Assembly: GCA_031275735.1 (NCBI GenBank)
Contig: JAISOJ010000076.1
Coordinates: 37,443 to 101,442, forward strand
Length of the DNA: 64,000 bases
Direction of reading: 5' to 3'
Origin: Dysgonamonadaceae bacterium
Lineage (GTDB): Bacteria > Bacteroidota > Bacteroidia > Bacteroidales > Azobacteroidaceae
The position numbers and the translations under genes were made by a program. Within the stretch, counting starts at the first letter, position 1. Every line of letters begins with the position of its first letter. This document shows positions 43,140-52,483 of this stretch, piece after piece. The notes under the pieces are model-generated. The model was not told the origin of the DNA. It did not search any database and was given only the letters and a program-made list of their open reading frames with translations.

Positions 43140-43859
43140 ATGAAAATTGCACTAATAGGTTATGGCAAGATGGGACGTGAAATTGAAAAAATCGCCCGAA
43201 ACAGAGGACATGAAATCGTTTCGATTATTGATATCAAAAATTTGGAAGATTTTGATTCTCCAGAATTTCTTTCTGCAGAAGTAGCTATCGAATTTTCCCA
43301 ACCGCAAAACGCTTTTTCCAATTACCAAAAATGCTTTGACCGGAACATTCCGGTAGTAACCGGAACTACGGGATGGTTGCAACATTTGGACGAGGTAAAA
43401 AAAATATGTAAACAATATAATAAAACCTTTTTTTATGCGTCTAATTATAGTATAGGGGTCAATATTTTCTTTGCTCTTAATAATTATTTAGCTAAAATAA
43501 TGAATCACTTTCCTTCTTACGAAGTACAAATGGAAGAAACGCATCATATGCATAAATTGGATGCGCCCAGCGGTACTGCAATCACATTAGCCGAAAGTAT
43601 TCTGGAAAATATTGATCGAAAAAAGCAGTGGAAAGAGGCCTTGGAAGGCAACGATGATGATTTGTTGATTCACAGTAAAAGAGAAGGAGAAATTTCCGGC
43701 ATTCATGAAATCATTTATGAGTCGGACGCCGATATCATCCATATTAAACACGAAGCCAAAAGCAGGAAAGGCTTTGCGCTAGGCGCCGTTTTGGCAGCCG
43801 AATATGTAAAAGGGAAAAAAGGATTCTTGTCGATGAATAATATGTTGGATTTTAATTAA
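43140..43859 (+). CDS. dapB: 4-hydroxy-tetrahydrodipicolinate reductase
   Basis: 239 residues. NAD(P)H-binding MKIALIGYGKMGREIEKIARNRGHEI at the N-terminus, VAIEFSQPQNAF, VVTGTTGWLQHLDEV, ASNYSIGVNIFFALNNYLAKIMNHFPSYEVQMEETHHMHKLDAPSGTAITLAESI with the catalytic His and Lys, and GFALGAVLAAEYVKGKKG. It reduces HTPA in the lysine/diaminopimelate pathway. Short form usual for Bacteroidetes. lepB follows ten bases later, the common arrangement dapB-lepB in Bacteroidales. Confidence 0.96.
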   Translation: MKIALIGYGKMGREIEKIARNRGHEIVSIIDIKNLEDFDSPEFLSAEVAIEFSQPQNAFSNYQKCFDRNIPVVTGTTGWLQHLDEVKKICKQYNKTFFYASNYSIGVNIFFALNNYLAKIMNHFPSYEVQMEETHHMHKLDAPSGTAITLAESILENIDRKKQWKEALEGNDDDLLIHSKREGEISGIHEIIYESDADIIHIKHEAKSRKGFALGAVLAAEYVKGKKGFLSMNNMLDFN

Positions 43860-43869
43860 TTAAAATATC

Positions 43870-45327
43870 ATGGGTAAAACGGAAGCGAACGCAACGAACA
43901 CAAAATTCAGAGGAACGGTTAAGGAACGTATTCTTCGTGCAAAAAAAACTAAATGGATTAAATTTGCCATTGTAAGTATTTTATATCTTGCATTTACTAT
44001 TTGGGATAATAATTACTGGCTTTTATTTGGAGAAATTGTCATTTTTGATATCTACATTTCCAAATTTATTCCTTGGAGCGGATGGAAAGAATCGAAAAAT
44101 AAAACCTTACGAGTGATTGCCGATTGGGCGGACACTATCATTTTTGCATTGATAGCGGTTTATTTCATTAATATTTTTATTTTCCAAATGTATAAAATAC
44201 CAAGTTCTTCTTTGGAAAAAACGCTGCTGGTAGGCGACTATCTCTTTGTGAATAAACTGAGCTACGGTCCAAGAGTTCCCAATACGCCCCTTGCATTCCC
44301 TTTAACCCATCATACGCTTCCTTTTCTGAATATCCGGTCGTACAGTCATTGGCCCTATTGGAAATACAAACGCTTGAAAGGATTAGGATCTATTAAACGG
44401 AACGATATTGTCGTCTTTAATTTCCCCGCAGGGGATACGGTCGCCCTTAAAGCCCAAAATTCCGATTATCATGAATTAGTATACCGAAACGGTTGGGAAA
44501 GAGTAAATACCGATAAAAGAATTTTTGGCGATATTGTTTATCGTCCGGTCGATAGAAGAGAAAATTATGTGAAACGTTGCGTCGGTTTGCCCGGCGATTC
44601 TTTACAAATTATAGATAATCAAGTTTATATTAATGGAAAGCTTTCACCTGCGCCTAAAAAAGTTCAATTCAATTATTTCGTAGAAACCCAGGGTGCGTTT
44701 TTCACGGAAAAACAATTCCGGCAATTAGACGTTAGCAAGGACGACCGCTTTCTTCTCAAGGAAGGCATATATACACAAAGCGATTTTGATAACTTAGGAA
44801 TATCAAAAAACGAAAATGGACGTTACAATCCGGTTTACCGGATTCCTTTAACGCAAGATGCGGTCAACCTTATTAAAAAGAACGGATGGGCTAGATCCAT
44901 ACGTATTGAACCTGATTTTGAGGACGGCGATACATATCCTTACCACTATAATACCGGTTGGACGCGGGACAATTTTGGCCCTCTCTGGATTCCTAAAAAA
45001 GGAGAAACAATTGTCCTCAACGATAAAAATTTAGCTTTATATACCCGTTGTATAGTCAATTACGAAGGGAAAACACTACGTTGTAGCGAAAATAAAATTT
45101 ACATCAACGGAACTCCTGCTAATAGCTATACCTTCGAATACGATTATTATTTTATGATGGGCGATAACCGCCATAATTCCTTGGATTCGCGCTGCTGGGG
45201 ATTTGTGCCGGAAGACCATATAGTAGGACAACCGATATTGATCTGGATGTCGATAGACAAAGATCGGGGACTGTTTGATGGGAAAATTCGTTTTGAACGT
45301 CTGTTTAGGTTAGTAAAAAACCAATAA
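43870..45327 (+). CDS. lepB: Signal peptidase I, long Bacteroidetes form
   Basis: 485 residues, nearly twice the enterobacterial soluble core. Membrane segments near 31-65 and 88-107 precede the catalytic Ser motif MYKIPSSSLEKTLLVGDYLFVNK (Ser114). The catalytic Lys lies in RRENYVKRCVGLPGDSLQIIDNQVYINGK. A long insertion (about 270-395) separates it from the C-terminal box GDNRHNSLDSRCWGFVPEDHIVG. It removes signal peptides from exported proteins, including the SusD-independent Sec substrates in this window. Confidence 0.95.
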   Translation: MGKTEANATNTKFRGTVKERILRAKKTKWIKFAIVSILYLAFTIWDNNYWLLFGEIVIFDIYISKFIPWSGWKESKNKTLRVIADWADTIIFALIAVYFINIFIFQMYKIPSSSLEKTLLVGDYLFVNKLSYGPRVPNTPLAFPLTHHTLPFLNIRSYSHWPYWKYKRLKGLGSIKRNDIVVFNFPAGDTVALKAQNSDYHELVYRNGWERVNTDKRIFGDIVYRPVDRRENYVKRCVGLPGDSLQIIDNQVYINGKLSPAPKKVQFNYFVETQGAFFTEKQFRQLDVSKDDRFLLKEGIYTQSDFDNLGISKNENGRYNPVYRIPLTQDAVNLIKKNGWARSIRIEPDFEDGDTYPYHYNTGWTRDNFGPLWIPKKGETIVLNDKNLALYTRCIVNYEGKTLRCSENKIYINGTPANSYTFEYDYYFMMGDNRHNSLDSRCWGFVPEDHIVGQPILIWMSIDKDRGLFDGKIRFERLFRLVKNQ

Positions 45328-45328
45328 A

Positions 45329-45949
45329 ATGCTTTCCGGACAAACGGTTATTTTATCGTCGGCATATTTGGCGCCTGTCGAATATTACATACAGATGAGT
45401 AATAGCGTCCGGATAGTTATTGAAAAAGAGGATAACTACATCAAACAAACTTACCGCAACCGTTGCATTATTGCTACTGCCAACGGAATACAAACGTTGA
45501 GTATTCCGGTTATCAAGCCGGATGCGCGAAAATGTTTGACGCGCGACATTCGTATTGCGGAGCACGGTAATTGGCGGCATTTACATTGGAACGCCATTGT
45601 TTCATCTTATAATTCAACGCCGTTCTTTGAGTATTACGCCGACGCCTTTCGCCCTTTTTACGAAAAACCGCAAGGATTTTTATTTGATTTCAACGAAGCT
45701 CTACGGGAATTGGTTTGTTCGCTTCTGGATATTTCTCCTTCCGTTTCTTATTCGAACGAATATATTATTCCTTCTGAGAAAAATTCGGATTTTCGGGACG
45801 TTATTCATCCCAAAAAAGAAGCTTGTATAAAAGATTTGAAACCCTATTATCAAGTATTTGAAAATAAATTTGGATTCCGAGCCAATCTGAGCATAATTGA
45901 TTTATTATTTAATATGGGCCCGGAATCGGCGTTGTATTTGAATTTTTAA
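45329..45949 (+). CDS. WbqC family protein
   Basis: 206 residues, starting one base after the lepB stop. WbqC signatures: ILSSAYLAPVEYYIQMSNSVRIVIEKEDNYIKQTYRNRCIIATANGIQTLSIPV and WRHLHWNAIVSSYNSTPFFEYYADAFRPFYE. The family occurs in O-antigen loci and in dapB-lepB operons of Bacteroidetes; activity is uncertain, a sugar-amine-modifying role has been proposed from context. No signal peptide. Confidence 0.9.
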   Translation: MLSGQTVILSSAYLAPVEYYIQMSNSVRIVIEKEDNYIKQTYRNRCIIATANGIQTLSIPVIKPDARKCLTRDIRIAEHGNWRHLHWNAIVSSYNSTPFFEYYADAFRPFYEKPQGFLFDFNEALRELVCSLLDISPSVSYSNEYIIPSEKNSDFRDVIHPKKEACIKDLKPYYQVFENKFGFRANLSIIDLLFNMGPESALYLNF

Positions 45950-46023
45950 TTTAAAAAATAGCCCTGGAAATAAAAGATTTTCGCATATATTTTGTGCATT
46001 GTTTTACTTAATTATTTAACACC

Positions 46024-47328
46024 ATGAGACAAAAACCATCGCTTACATTCGGACAAATCTGGAATTTAAGTTTCGGATTTTTTGGCGTACAAATTGCCTA
46101 TTCCCTACAAAGCGCTAATATTAGCCGCATTTTTGCCACTCTTGGCGCCGACCCGCACAACCTGAGTTATTTCTGGATTTTTCCTCCATTGATGGGTATT
46201 ATTGTACAACCGATCGTCGGCACGTTGAGCGATCGGACATGGACCCGGTTTGGCCGCCGGATTCCCTACCTATTTGTCGGTGCTTTGCTTGCCGTTATTG
46301 TCATGTGTTTATTACCCAATGCCGGCAGTTTCAATATGCTTGCCGGTAGCGCTATGATTTTCGGACTTATTACGTTGATGTTTCTTGACACATCAATCAA
46401 TATGGCTATGCAACCGTTCAAAATGATGGTTGGCGATATGGTAAACGAAAAACAAAAGGGATTGGCCTATTCGGTGCAAAGTTTTTTATGTAACGCCGGA
46501 AGTGTAATTGGGTTTCTTTTTCCGTATATTTTCACTTGGATTGGAATTTCGAACTTGTCTGAACAAGGAATTATTCCCGATTCGGTTATTTATTCATTTT
46601 ATATAGGCGCTGTAATATTGATTCTGTGCGTTATTTACACCGTGGTCAAAGTAAAAGAAATGCCTCCGCACGAATATGCGCAATTTCACGGAATAGAGGA
46701 AGATCCTGTCGGAAAAGAAAAATCAGATTTCATTACGTTACTGAAAAAAGCGCCAAAAGTTTTTTGGACGGTAGGCTTGGTTCAATTTTTTTGTTGGGCG
46801 GCATTCATGTATATGTGGACCTATACCAATGGTGCGATTGCCGGAAATGTGTGGGGAACAACCGATGTAAATTCTCCAGCATATCAAGAAGCCGGAAATT
46901 GGGTAGGCGTTCTGTTTGCCGTACAAGCCATAGGATCGGTACTTTGGGCAATGCTTATTCCCTTGTTTAAATCATATAAAAAAATATATTTAATTAGCTT
47001 ATTATTAGGAGCTACCGGTTTTATTTCTACCGTATTTATCCACGATCAATATCTGCTATTCATTTCTTACTCGCTTATCGGATGTGCTTGGGCGGCTATG
47101 TTGGCTTTGCCGTTTACGATATTGACTAATGCTCTTTCAGGAAAAAATATGGGCGCTTATTTAGGTTTGTTCAACGGAACTATTTGCTTGCCTCAAATTA
47201 TAGCAGCTCTTGTTGGCGGTTGGTTATTTTCTTTAGTAAATAGTTCACAAATAAATATGCTCGTGTTGGCAGGTATATTGTTGGTTTTGGGTTCAATGTC
47301 CGTATTTTTCATAAAAGAAAAGCGATAA
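46024..47328 (+). CDS. MFS sugar transporter (SLC45/GPH-like)
   Basis: 434 residues, 12 membrane segments. The N-terminus FGQIWNLSFGFFGVQIAYSLQSANISRIFATLGADP and VQPIVGTLSDRTWTRFGRRIPYL (MFS loop-2 motif DRTWTRFGRR) are typical of the SLC45-like sucrose/maltose:H+ symporters found in Bacteroidetes near maltose or glucose genes. ALPFTILTNALSGKNMGAYLGLFNGTICLPQI is conserved in the second half. Substrate probably a glucoside, inferred from the family only. It is monocistronic, convergent with aroB. Confidence 0.88.
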   Translation: MRQKPSLTFGQIWNLSFGFFGVQIAYSLQSANISRIFATLGADPHNLSYFWIFPPLMGIIVQPIVGTLSDRTWTRFGRRIPYLFVGALLAVIVMCLLPNAGSFNMLAGSAMIFGLITLMFLDTSINMAMQPFKMMVGDMVNEKQKGLAYSVQSFLCNAGSVIGFLFPYIFTWIGISNLSEQGIIPDSVIYSFYIGAVILILCVIYTVVKVKEMPPHEYAQFHGIEEDPVGKEKSDFITLLKKAPKVFWTVGLVQFFCWAAFMYMWTYTNGAIAGNVWGTTDVNSPAYQEAGNWVGVLFAVQAIGSVLWAMLIPLFKSYKKIYLISLLLGATGFISTVFIHDQYLLFISYSLIGCAWAAMLALPFTILTNALSGKNMGAYLGLFNGTICLPQIIAALVGGWLFSLVNSSQINMLVLAGILLVLGSMSVFFIKEKR

Positions 47329-47428
47329 TCCATTCTTAATGTAGATGATAAGGACGCAATCCGGAATATCGAAAACATCTACTTTATTTGTGATGACAGA
47401 AATTGGGGTGCGGTTGCCCTGTATTTAA

Positions 47429-48511
47429 TTATATATGGAAAAAATCGCAATAAAAATCGAGTGTTTCGTCAATTTCTTTTAGACCGGCCGTTTGATTAAT
47501 TTCGATTGCTCCTATCGCCTTTAGCAAGGTAAAGCAGATATTTCCCGATTCATTTTTCTTATCGTGTTGCATCAATTCGTGTAATCGGGAATATTGGTGG
47601 CAATCGAAAGTAAAAACGCCATAGTTTTCTTTGACAAAATAAGCGATTTTTAACAAAATGTCTTTGTCGAATCCTAATTTAATAAAAGAAAGATAAAGTT
47701 CGCAAACGATGCCCCATGCTACGGCATAGCCATGTAAAACAGGTTTTTTTAATTCGTGGGATAAACTTTCGAAAGCATGCCCAAAAGTATGTCCTAAATT
47801 CAAAGCTTTACGAATTCCCTGTTCGGCAAGGTCTTCCTCCACAATCCGTTCTTTGACTAATATGGATTCGAACAATAAGTCATTTAGTTTGGGATAATTC
47901 AAATTTTCCATATCCATCTGTAGTAGAGACATAAAACCTTGTTTTCTTACTTTCGGATTTGCGGCGTCCGACGTCAACAACGCATGTTTCAACATTTCGG
48001 CATAACCGGAAAGCAGGTTGGCGCGGTCGAGCGTTTTGAAAAAATCGGCGTCGATCAACACGGCGATAGCTGAGGCAAAAACGCCGATTTCGTTTTTTAA
48101 TCCCCTGAAATTAATCCCTGTTTTTCCGCCGACAGCCGCATCGACAGCGCCCAAAAGCGTTGTAGGGATATTGATAAAACGGATTCCCCGTTTGAAGGTA
48201 GCTGCGGCAAATCCACCTAAATCGGTCAACATTCCTCCGCCCAAATTAATCAGGAGCGATTTCCGATTAGCGCCGTTTTCGGTAAGGAATTTCCAAACGG
48301 CAGATAAAGTTTCGATGTTTTTATGATGATCCCCCGAAGCGATGCAATACTTTTTAGCACGCTGAATCTCAGGTATCTTTTCAATCAAGGGAAAACAGAT
48401 TTTGTCTGTGTTCTCGTCGGTTAAAAGAAACAAACCGTCGTATTTCCATTCATCCAAAAGCCTGGCTAAATCTTTTTCTATCAGGGAAGAGCGAATGATT
48501 TGTTGTTTCAT
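47429..48511 (-). CDS. aroB: 3-dehydroquinate synthase
   Basis: 360 residues, normal. It converts DAHP to 3-dehydroquinate in the shikimate pathway with NAD and a divalent metal. Motifs: LLINLGGGMLTDLGGFAAATFKRGIRFINIPTTLLGAVDAAVGGKTGINF, with the metal and Lys residues, then EEDLAEQGIRKALNLGHTFGHAFES and HGYAVAWGIVCELYLS (His metal ligands). Single gene with a TACTTTTG -7 element 18 bases upstream of the ATG. Confidence 0.96.
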   Translation of the reverse strand: MKQQIIRSSLIEKDLARLLDEWKYDGLFLLTDENTDKICFPLIEKIPEIQRAKKYCIASGDHHKNIETLSAVWKFLTENGANRKSLLINLGGGMLTDLGGFAAATFKRGIRFINIPTTLLGAVDAAVGGKTGINFRGLKNEIGVFASAIAVLIDADFFKTLDRANLLSGYAEMLKHALLTSDAANPKVRKQGFMSLLQMDMENLNYPKLNDLLFESILVKERIVEEDLAEQGIRKALNLGHTFGHAFESLSHELKKPVLHGYAVAWGIVCELYLSFIKLGFDKDILLKIAYFVKENYGVFTFDCHQYSRLHELMQHDKKNESGNICFTLLKAIGAIEINQTAGLKEIDETLDFYCDFFHI

Positions 48512-48529
48512 GATTCATTTTTTACCGCA

Positions 48530-48537
48530 CAAAAGTA
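48530..48537 (-). promoter_or_regulatory. Promoter -7 element of aroB
   Basis: TACTTTTG on the minus strand fits TAnnTTTG, 18 bases before the ATG at 48511; the -33 element is not clear. A plus-strand TATTTTTG at 48651-48658 would drive the remnant locus that follows. Confidence 0.45.
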
Positions 48538-48776
48538 ATAAAAAAGCATAGCGGTTCGGGGAGAAAAAAGTTAAAAAATAAATAATTGGAAATAAAGTAT
48601 CTTGGTGATAATTATTTCTTGTTTTTTCGGGCGGAAAACTATAAATTTTGTATTTTTGTTTCCTGAAAATATTATTAAAAGCAAATGGCTGAATTTATAA
48701 GAAATATTGCCCCTTACGATGTTTGAAGGCGTATCGGAAGAAGTAGGCCGAATGGATAAAGACGAGCACTACCTGA

Positions 48777-49311
48777 CGGCACAACTAATCTATATGTGCA
48801 ATTGAAAGATGATACTGTGTGGTTTACACAAGAGCAAATCGCAAATTTTCACGCGGGATTAATGTGTCAAATAAACCTGTCGCAAAACCGCTTTTTTCTT
48901 CAACCCGAACTCCTCTTTTCGTTGCAGGGCGACAAGGGGAAAAGAGAGAATGAGGAAGGAGAGAATGAATCGTTTGCGGATGACTTGTGTTATCTGCAAT
49001 TACCGGTTCACCTGATATATAAAATAACCGTAGCGCCGGAGGGAGATATTCTTTTAGGAGCAGGCGCATATGCGGCTTATGGAGTATATGGGAGCAAAAA
49101 AACTTTTGACGGAGGATATTATAGCCGACTTGATTATGGCTTTTCATTCATGGGGGGATTTCAATTCGGCAGGATTCAATTAACCGGAGCTTATGACTTA
49201 GGGATGAACGAAATAATCGATACGAAAAAATGGAACGAGACCCAAGACATGGACGGCGTACCGGTCCCTTGCACCCGCAATTTGAAAATCTCTTTGGGAT
49301 ACTTTTTTTGA
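48777..49311 (+). pseudogene. Chimeric remnant: RhuM N-terminus fused to an OMP beta-barrel
   Basis: The frame is open from the codon after TAA at about 48757; GTG 48796 is the first usable start (171 residues). Just upstream and through residue about 14 it reads DGTTNLYVQLKDDTVWFTQEQIA, the N-terminal signature of RhuM/KilA-like virulence proteins. It then switches to FHAGLMCQINLSQNRFFLQPELLFS, YLQLPVHLIYKITVAPEGDILLGAGAYAAYG and RNLKISLGYFF, the outer-membrane beta-barrel (PorT/OMP_b-brl_2) family to its natural C-terminus. The barrel part lacks its signal peptide and first strands, so the product could not be exported. Short broken frames at 48687-48800 look like further debris. Confidence 0.6.
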
Positions 49312-49509
49312 CACATCCTCAATTGTTTCAATATACACGCCTGTAGGCGCGTAGTCGAAACATCTTACATCGAACTCAGATTCAAATGCTTCTGTATGTG
49401 TAACAGCTAAGGTAAATGATACTATTAAGTCTTCGGAATGGTTATTGATGGATTTATTCAACTACTTTAACAAAATCCGGCTTTTAGAGACTAGCAAATT
49501 TTTTTTTTG

Positions 49510-49517
49510 TACATTTG
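49510..49517 (+). promoter_or_regulatory. Promoter -7 element of metG
   Basis: TACATTTG fits TAnnTTTG, 27 bases before the ATG at 49545; a TTTT at about 49482 lies near the -33 distance. Confidence 0.5.
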
Positions 49518-49544
49518 CACTTTCATTTAAGAAGATATGAAATT

Positions 49545-51584
49545 ATGAATAAAACATTTAAAAGGACTCTAATTACTTCGGCGCTACCTTATGCCAATGG
49601 ACCTGTTCATATTGGACATTTAGCCGGCGTATATATTCCTGCCGATATCTATGCCCGTTATTTACGCCTGAAAGGAGAAGAAGTCCTTTTTATCGGCGGA
49701 TCGGATGAACATGGAGTCCCTATTGCATTGAAAGCCAAAGCCGAAGGAATCACGCCCCAAGAAGTGGTCGATCATTATCACGCCATCATAAAAAAATCAT
49801 TTGAAGATTTTGGAATTACTTTCGATATTTATTCCCGCACATCATCGGAAATCCATCATAAAACAGCTGCCGCCTTTTTTCGTAAGTTATATGATAAAGG
49901 CGAATTTATCGAAAAAATTTCCGAACAATATTACGATGAAGAAGCCAGACAATTTCTTGCCGACCGCTATATTACCGGTAAATGCCCTCATTGTGGCAAT
50001 GAAAAGGCCTATGGCGACCAATGCGAAACTTGCGGCACATCTTTAAGCCCTTTGGAACTAATCGGCCCCAAATCGACCTTGTCAGGAAGCATTCCTGTTT
50101 TGAAAGAAACCAAACACTGGTATTTACCTTTAGATAAGTACGAACCTTGGTTAAAAGAATGGATATTAGAGCAACACAAAGAATGGAAAGCCAATGTTTA
50201 CGGACAATGTAAATCATGGTTGGACATGGGATTACAGCCTCGGGCGGTAAGCCGCGACTTAGACTGGGGCATTCCCGTTCCCATAGAAAATGCCGAAGGA
50301 AAAGTACTGTATGTATGGTTTGATGCTCCTATCGGCTATATTTCCAACACCATCGAACATTCGCCCAACGAATGGGAAAAATGGTGGAAAGACGAAACGA
50401 CTAAATTGGTTCATTTTATTGGAAAAGACAACATTGTTTTTCACTGTATTGTTTTTCCATCCATGCTAAAAGCAGAGGGTACATATATTTTGCCGGATAA
50501 TGTACCTGCCAATGAATTTCTTAATTTAGAAGGCGATAAAATTTCCACTTCTCGAAACTGGGCAGTTTGGTTACATGAATATTTAGAAGAATTTCCAGGG
50601 AAACAAGACATTTTGCGTTATGTTTTAACGGCGAATGCTCCTGAAACAAAAGATAACGATTTCACGTGGAGAGATTTTCAGGCACGGAACAACAACGAGC
50701 TGGTAGCCGTTTTGGGTAATTTTGTAAACAGAGCTTTAGTGCTCATTCAAAAATATTTCGGAGGACAAGTCCCCGTTTGCGGTAAGTTAACGAGCTATGA
50801 TAAACAAACCTTAGACGAATTTTCACGAGTGAAAAACGAGCTGGAAAATTACCTCAATCATTATCATTTTCGCGAAGCTTTAAAAGAAGCAATGAATATG
50901 GCTCGTATCGGAAATAAATACTTAACCGATACCGAACCTTGGAAATTGTTTAAAACAGATCCTGAACGTACTGCAACAATACTAAATATCAGTTTACAAA
51001 TCACAGCCAACCTGGCAATCGTTTTTGAACCTTTTTTACCGTTTACCTCGGAAAAAATCAAAAAAATGATTAACAAACAGGGCTGGGAATGGAAAGAATT
51101 AGGACGCGTCGATTTAATTGAAACCGGACATGTTGTCAACACTCCCGAATTATTGTTCGAAAAAATGGAAGACGAAATAATTGACAGGCAAATCAAGAAA
51201 TTGCAGGATTCCAAAAAAGCCAATGAATCAAAAAAATACAAAACCGTTCCTGTCAAAGCCGACGTTGCTTTTGACGATTTTACCCGATTGGATATCCGGA
51301 TAGGTAAAGTATTGGATTGCATCAAAGTACCCAAAACGGATAAATTGTTGCAATTCAAAATTGACGATGGCTTGGAAGGAAGAACAATCCTTTCGGGAAT
51401 CGCATCTTATTATCAACCGGAAGATTTAATAGGAAAAAATGTCTGTTTCATTGCGAATCTTGCCCCTCGCAAAATTAAAGGTATTGAATCGAAAGGAATG
51501 ATTTTATCGGCAGAAAACAGTAATGGACAATTAGTTATTATTCAACCGGAAATTGAAGTGTTACCTGGTTGCGAAGTCAAATAA
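49545..51584 (+). CDS. metG: Methionyl-tRNA synthetase with C-terminal tRNA-binding domain
   Basis: 679 residues from ATG 49545; an upstream in-frame ATT start (49515) would extend into the promoter. Class I signatures: [20 protein letters not shown] (HIGH) and [13 protein letters not shown] (KMSKS variant KISTS). Zinc knuckle [18 protein letters not shown]. The last about 110 residues ([32 protein letters not shown]...[21 protein letters not shown]) are the EMAP-II/Trbp111 tRNA-binding domain. Charges initiator and elongator tRNA-Met. Confidence 0.97.
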   Translation: MNKTFKRTLITSALPYANGPVHIGHLAGVYIPADIYARYLRLKGEEVLFIGGSDEHGVPIALKAKAEGITPQEVVDHYHAIIKKSFEDFGITFDIYSRTSSEIHHKTAAAFFRKLYDKGEFIEKISEQYYDEEARQFLADRYITGKCPHCGNEKAYGDQCETCGTSLSPLELIGPKSTLSGSIPVLKETKHWYLPLDKYEPWLKEWILEQHKEWKANVYGQCKSWLDMGLQPRAVSRDLDWGIPVPIENAEGKVLYVWFDAPIGYISNTIEHSPNEWEKWWKDETTKLVHFIGKDNIVFHCIVFPSMLKAEGTYILPDNVPANEFLNLEGDKISTSRNWAVWLHEYLEEFPGKQDILRYVLTANAPETKDNDFTWRDFQARNNNELVAVLGNFVNRALVLIQKYFGGQVPVCGKLTSYDKQTLDEFSRVKNELENYLNHYHFREALKEAMNMARIGNKYLTDTEPWKLFKTDPERTATILNISLQITANLAIVFEPFLPFTSEKIKKMINKQGWEWKELGRVDLIETGHVVNTPELLFEKMEDEIIDRQIKKLQDSKKANESKKYKTVPVKADVAFDDFTRLDIRIGKVLDCIKVPKTDKLLQFKIDDGLEGRTILSGIASYYQPEDLIGKNVCFIANLAPRKIKGIESKGMILSAENSNGQLVIIQPEIEVLPGCEVK

Positions 51585-51697
51585 TGTAACGCCGACCGGC
51601 AATTCAAAGCGACAATTAGGTCTTTATTTTTATTTTGTTTTTTATTATCTTTGTTGTGGAATGTGTTTATTTCGTGTTTTTGAATATCAATGAGTGT

Positions 51698-52483
51698 ATG
51701 GAAATAATAAATGTCTTTTTGACGCCTTCCGCTTGGTTGGCGTTGTTGACTTTAGTGTTTTTGGAGATTGTTTTGGGAATCGACAACATCATGTTTTTGT
51801 CTATCATGACAAACAAACTTCCTCCTGAACAGCAAAAGAAGGGCAGGACGATAGGGCTTGCCTTGGCGATGATTGCCCGTATATTGCTTTTGTTCGGTAT
51901 TTCCTTGCTGATGAAACTGACTCAACCCATCGCCACGATTGCATGGGAATGGGTCAATTGCAGTATTACCGGCCAAAGCGTCATTATTTTAGCCGGCGGA
52001 TTATTTCTGCTATACAAAAGCGTAAGCGAAATACATCAGAAACTGGAGTATAGGGAAGAAAATGAATTTAAACCATCTAAAAATTCATTTTTCATGATTA
52101 CGCTTCAGATAGTTGCATTGGATATCGTATTTTCTTTAGATAGTGTATTAACAGCGGTCGGTATGGTTAGTTTCGATACGTTTGGTCAATTGGGCGCAAT
52201 GACTATTATGACTTTGGCTATTGTGGCTGCAATCGTAATTATGCTGGTTTTCTCCGGATCCGTCAGTAAATTTGTAAACGACCATCCATCCATTCAGATG
52301 TTAGCTTTATCTTTTTTGATATTGATCAGCGTAGCCTTATTAATCGAAGCCGGACATCTATCCCGTTTAGTTATATTTGATACCGAAATAAAAGAAATAC
52401 CCAAAGGCTACATTTACTTTGCTATCGGATTTTCATTATTAGTCGAAGCATTAAATATCAAAGCTCAAAAGAAAAGAAAATGA
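51698..52483 (+). CDS. TerC family integral membrane protein
   Basis: 261 residues from ATG 51698 (a 21-residue upstream extension is hydrophobic but atypical). Seven or more membrane segments. TerC signatures: LVFLEIVLGIDNIMFLSIMTNKLPPEQQKKGR and VALDIVFSLDSVLTAVGMV, with conserved intramembrane Asp residues. The family is linked to metal export, especially manganese, in other bacteria. Its stop overlaps the ATG of CcsBA by four bases. Confidence 0.93.
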   Translation: MEIINVFLTPSAWLALLTLVFLEIVLGIDNIMFLSIMTNKLPPEQQKKGRTIGLALAMIARILLLFGISLLMKLTQPIATIAWEWVNCSITGQSVIILAGGLFLLYKSVSEIHQKLEYREENEFKPSKNSFFMITLQIVALDIVFSLDSVLTAVGMVSFDTFGQLGAMTIMTLAIVAAIVIMLVFSGSVSKFVNDHPSIQMLALSFLILISVALLIEAGHLSRLVIFDTEIKEIPKGYIYFAIGFSLLVEALNIKAQKKRK

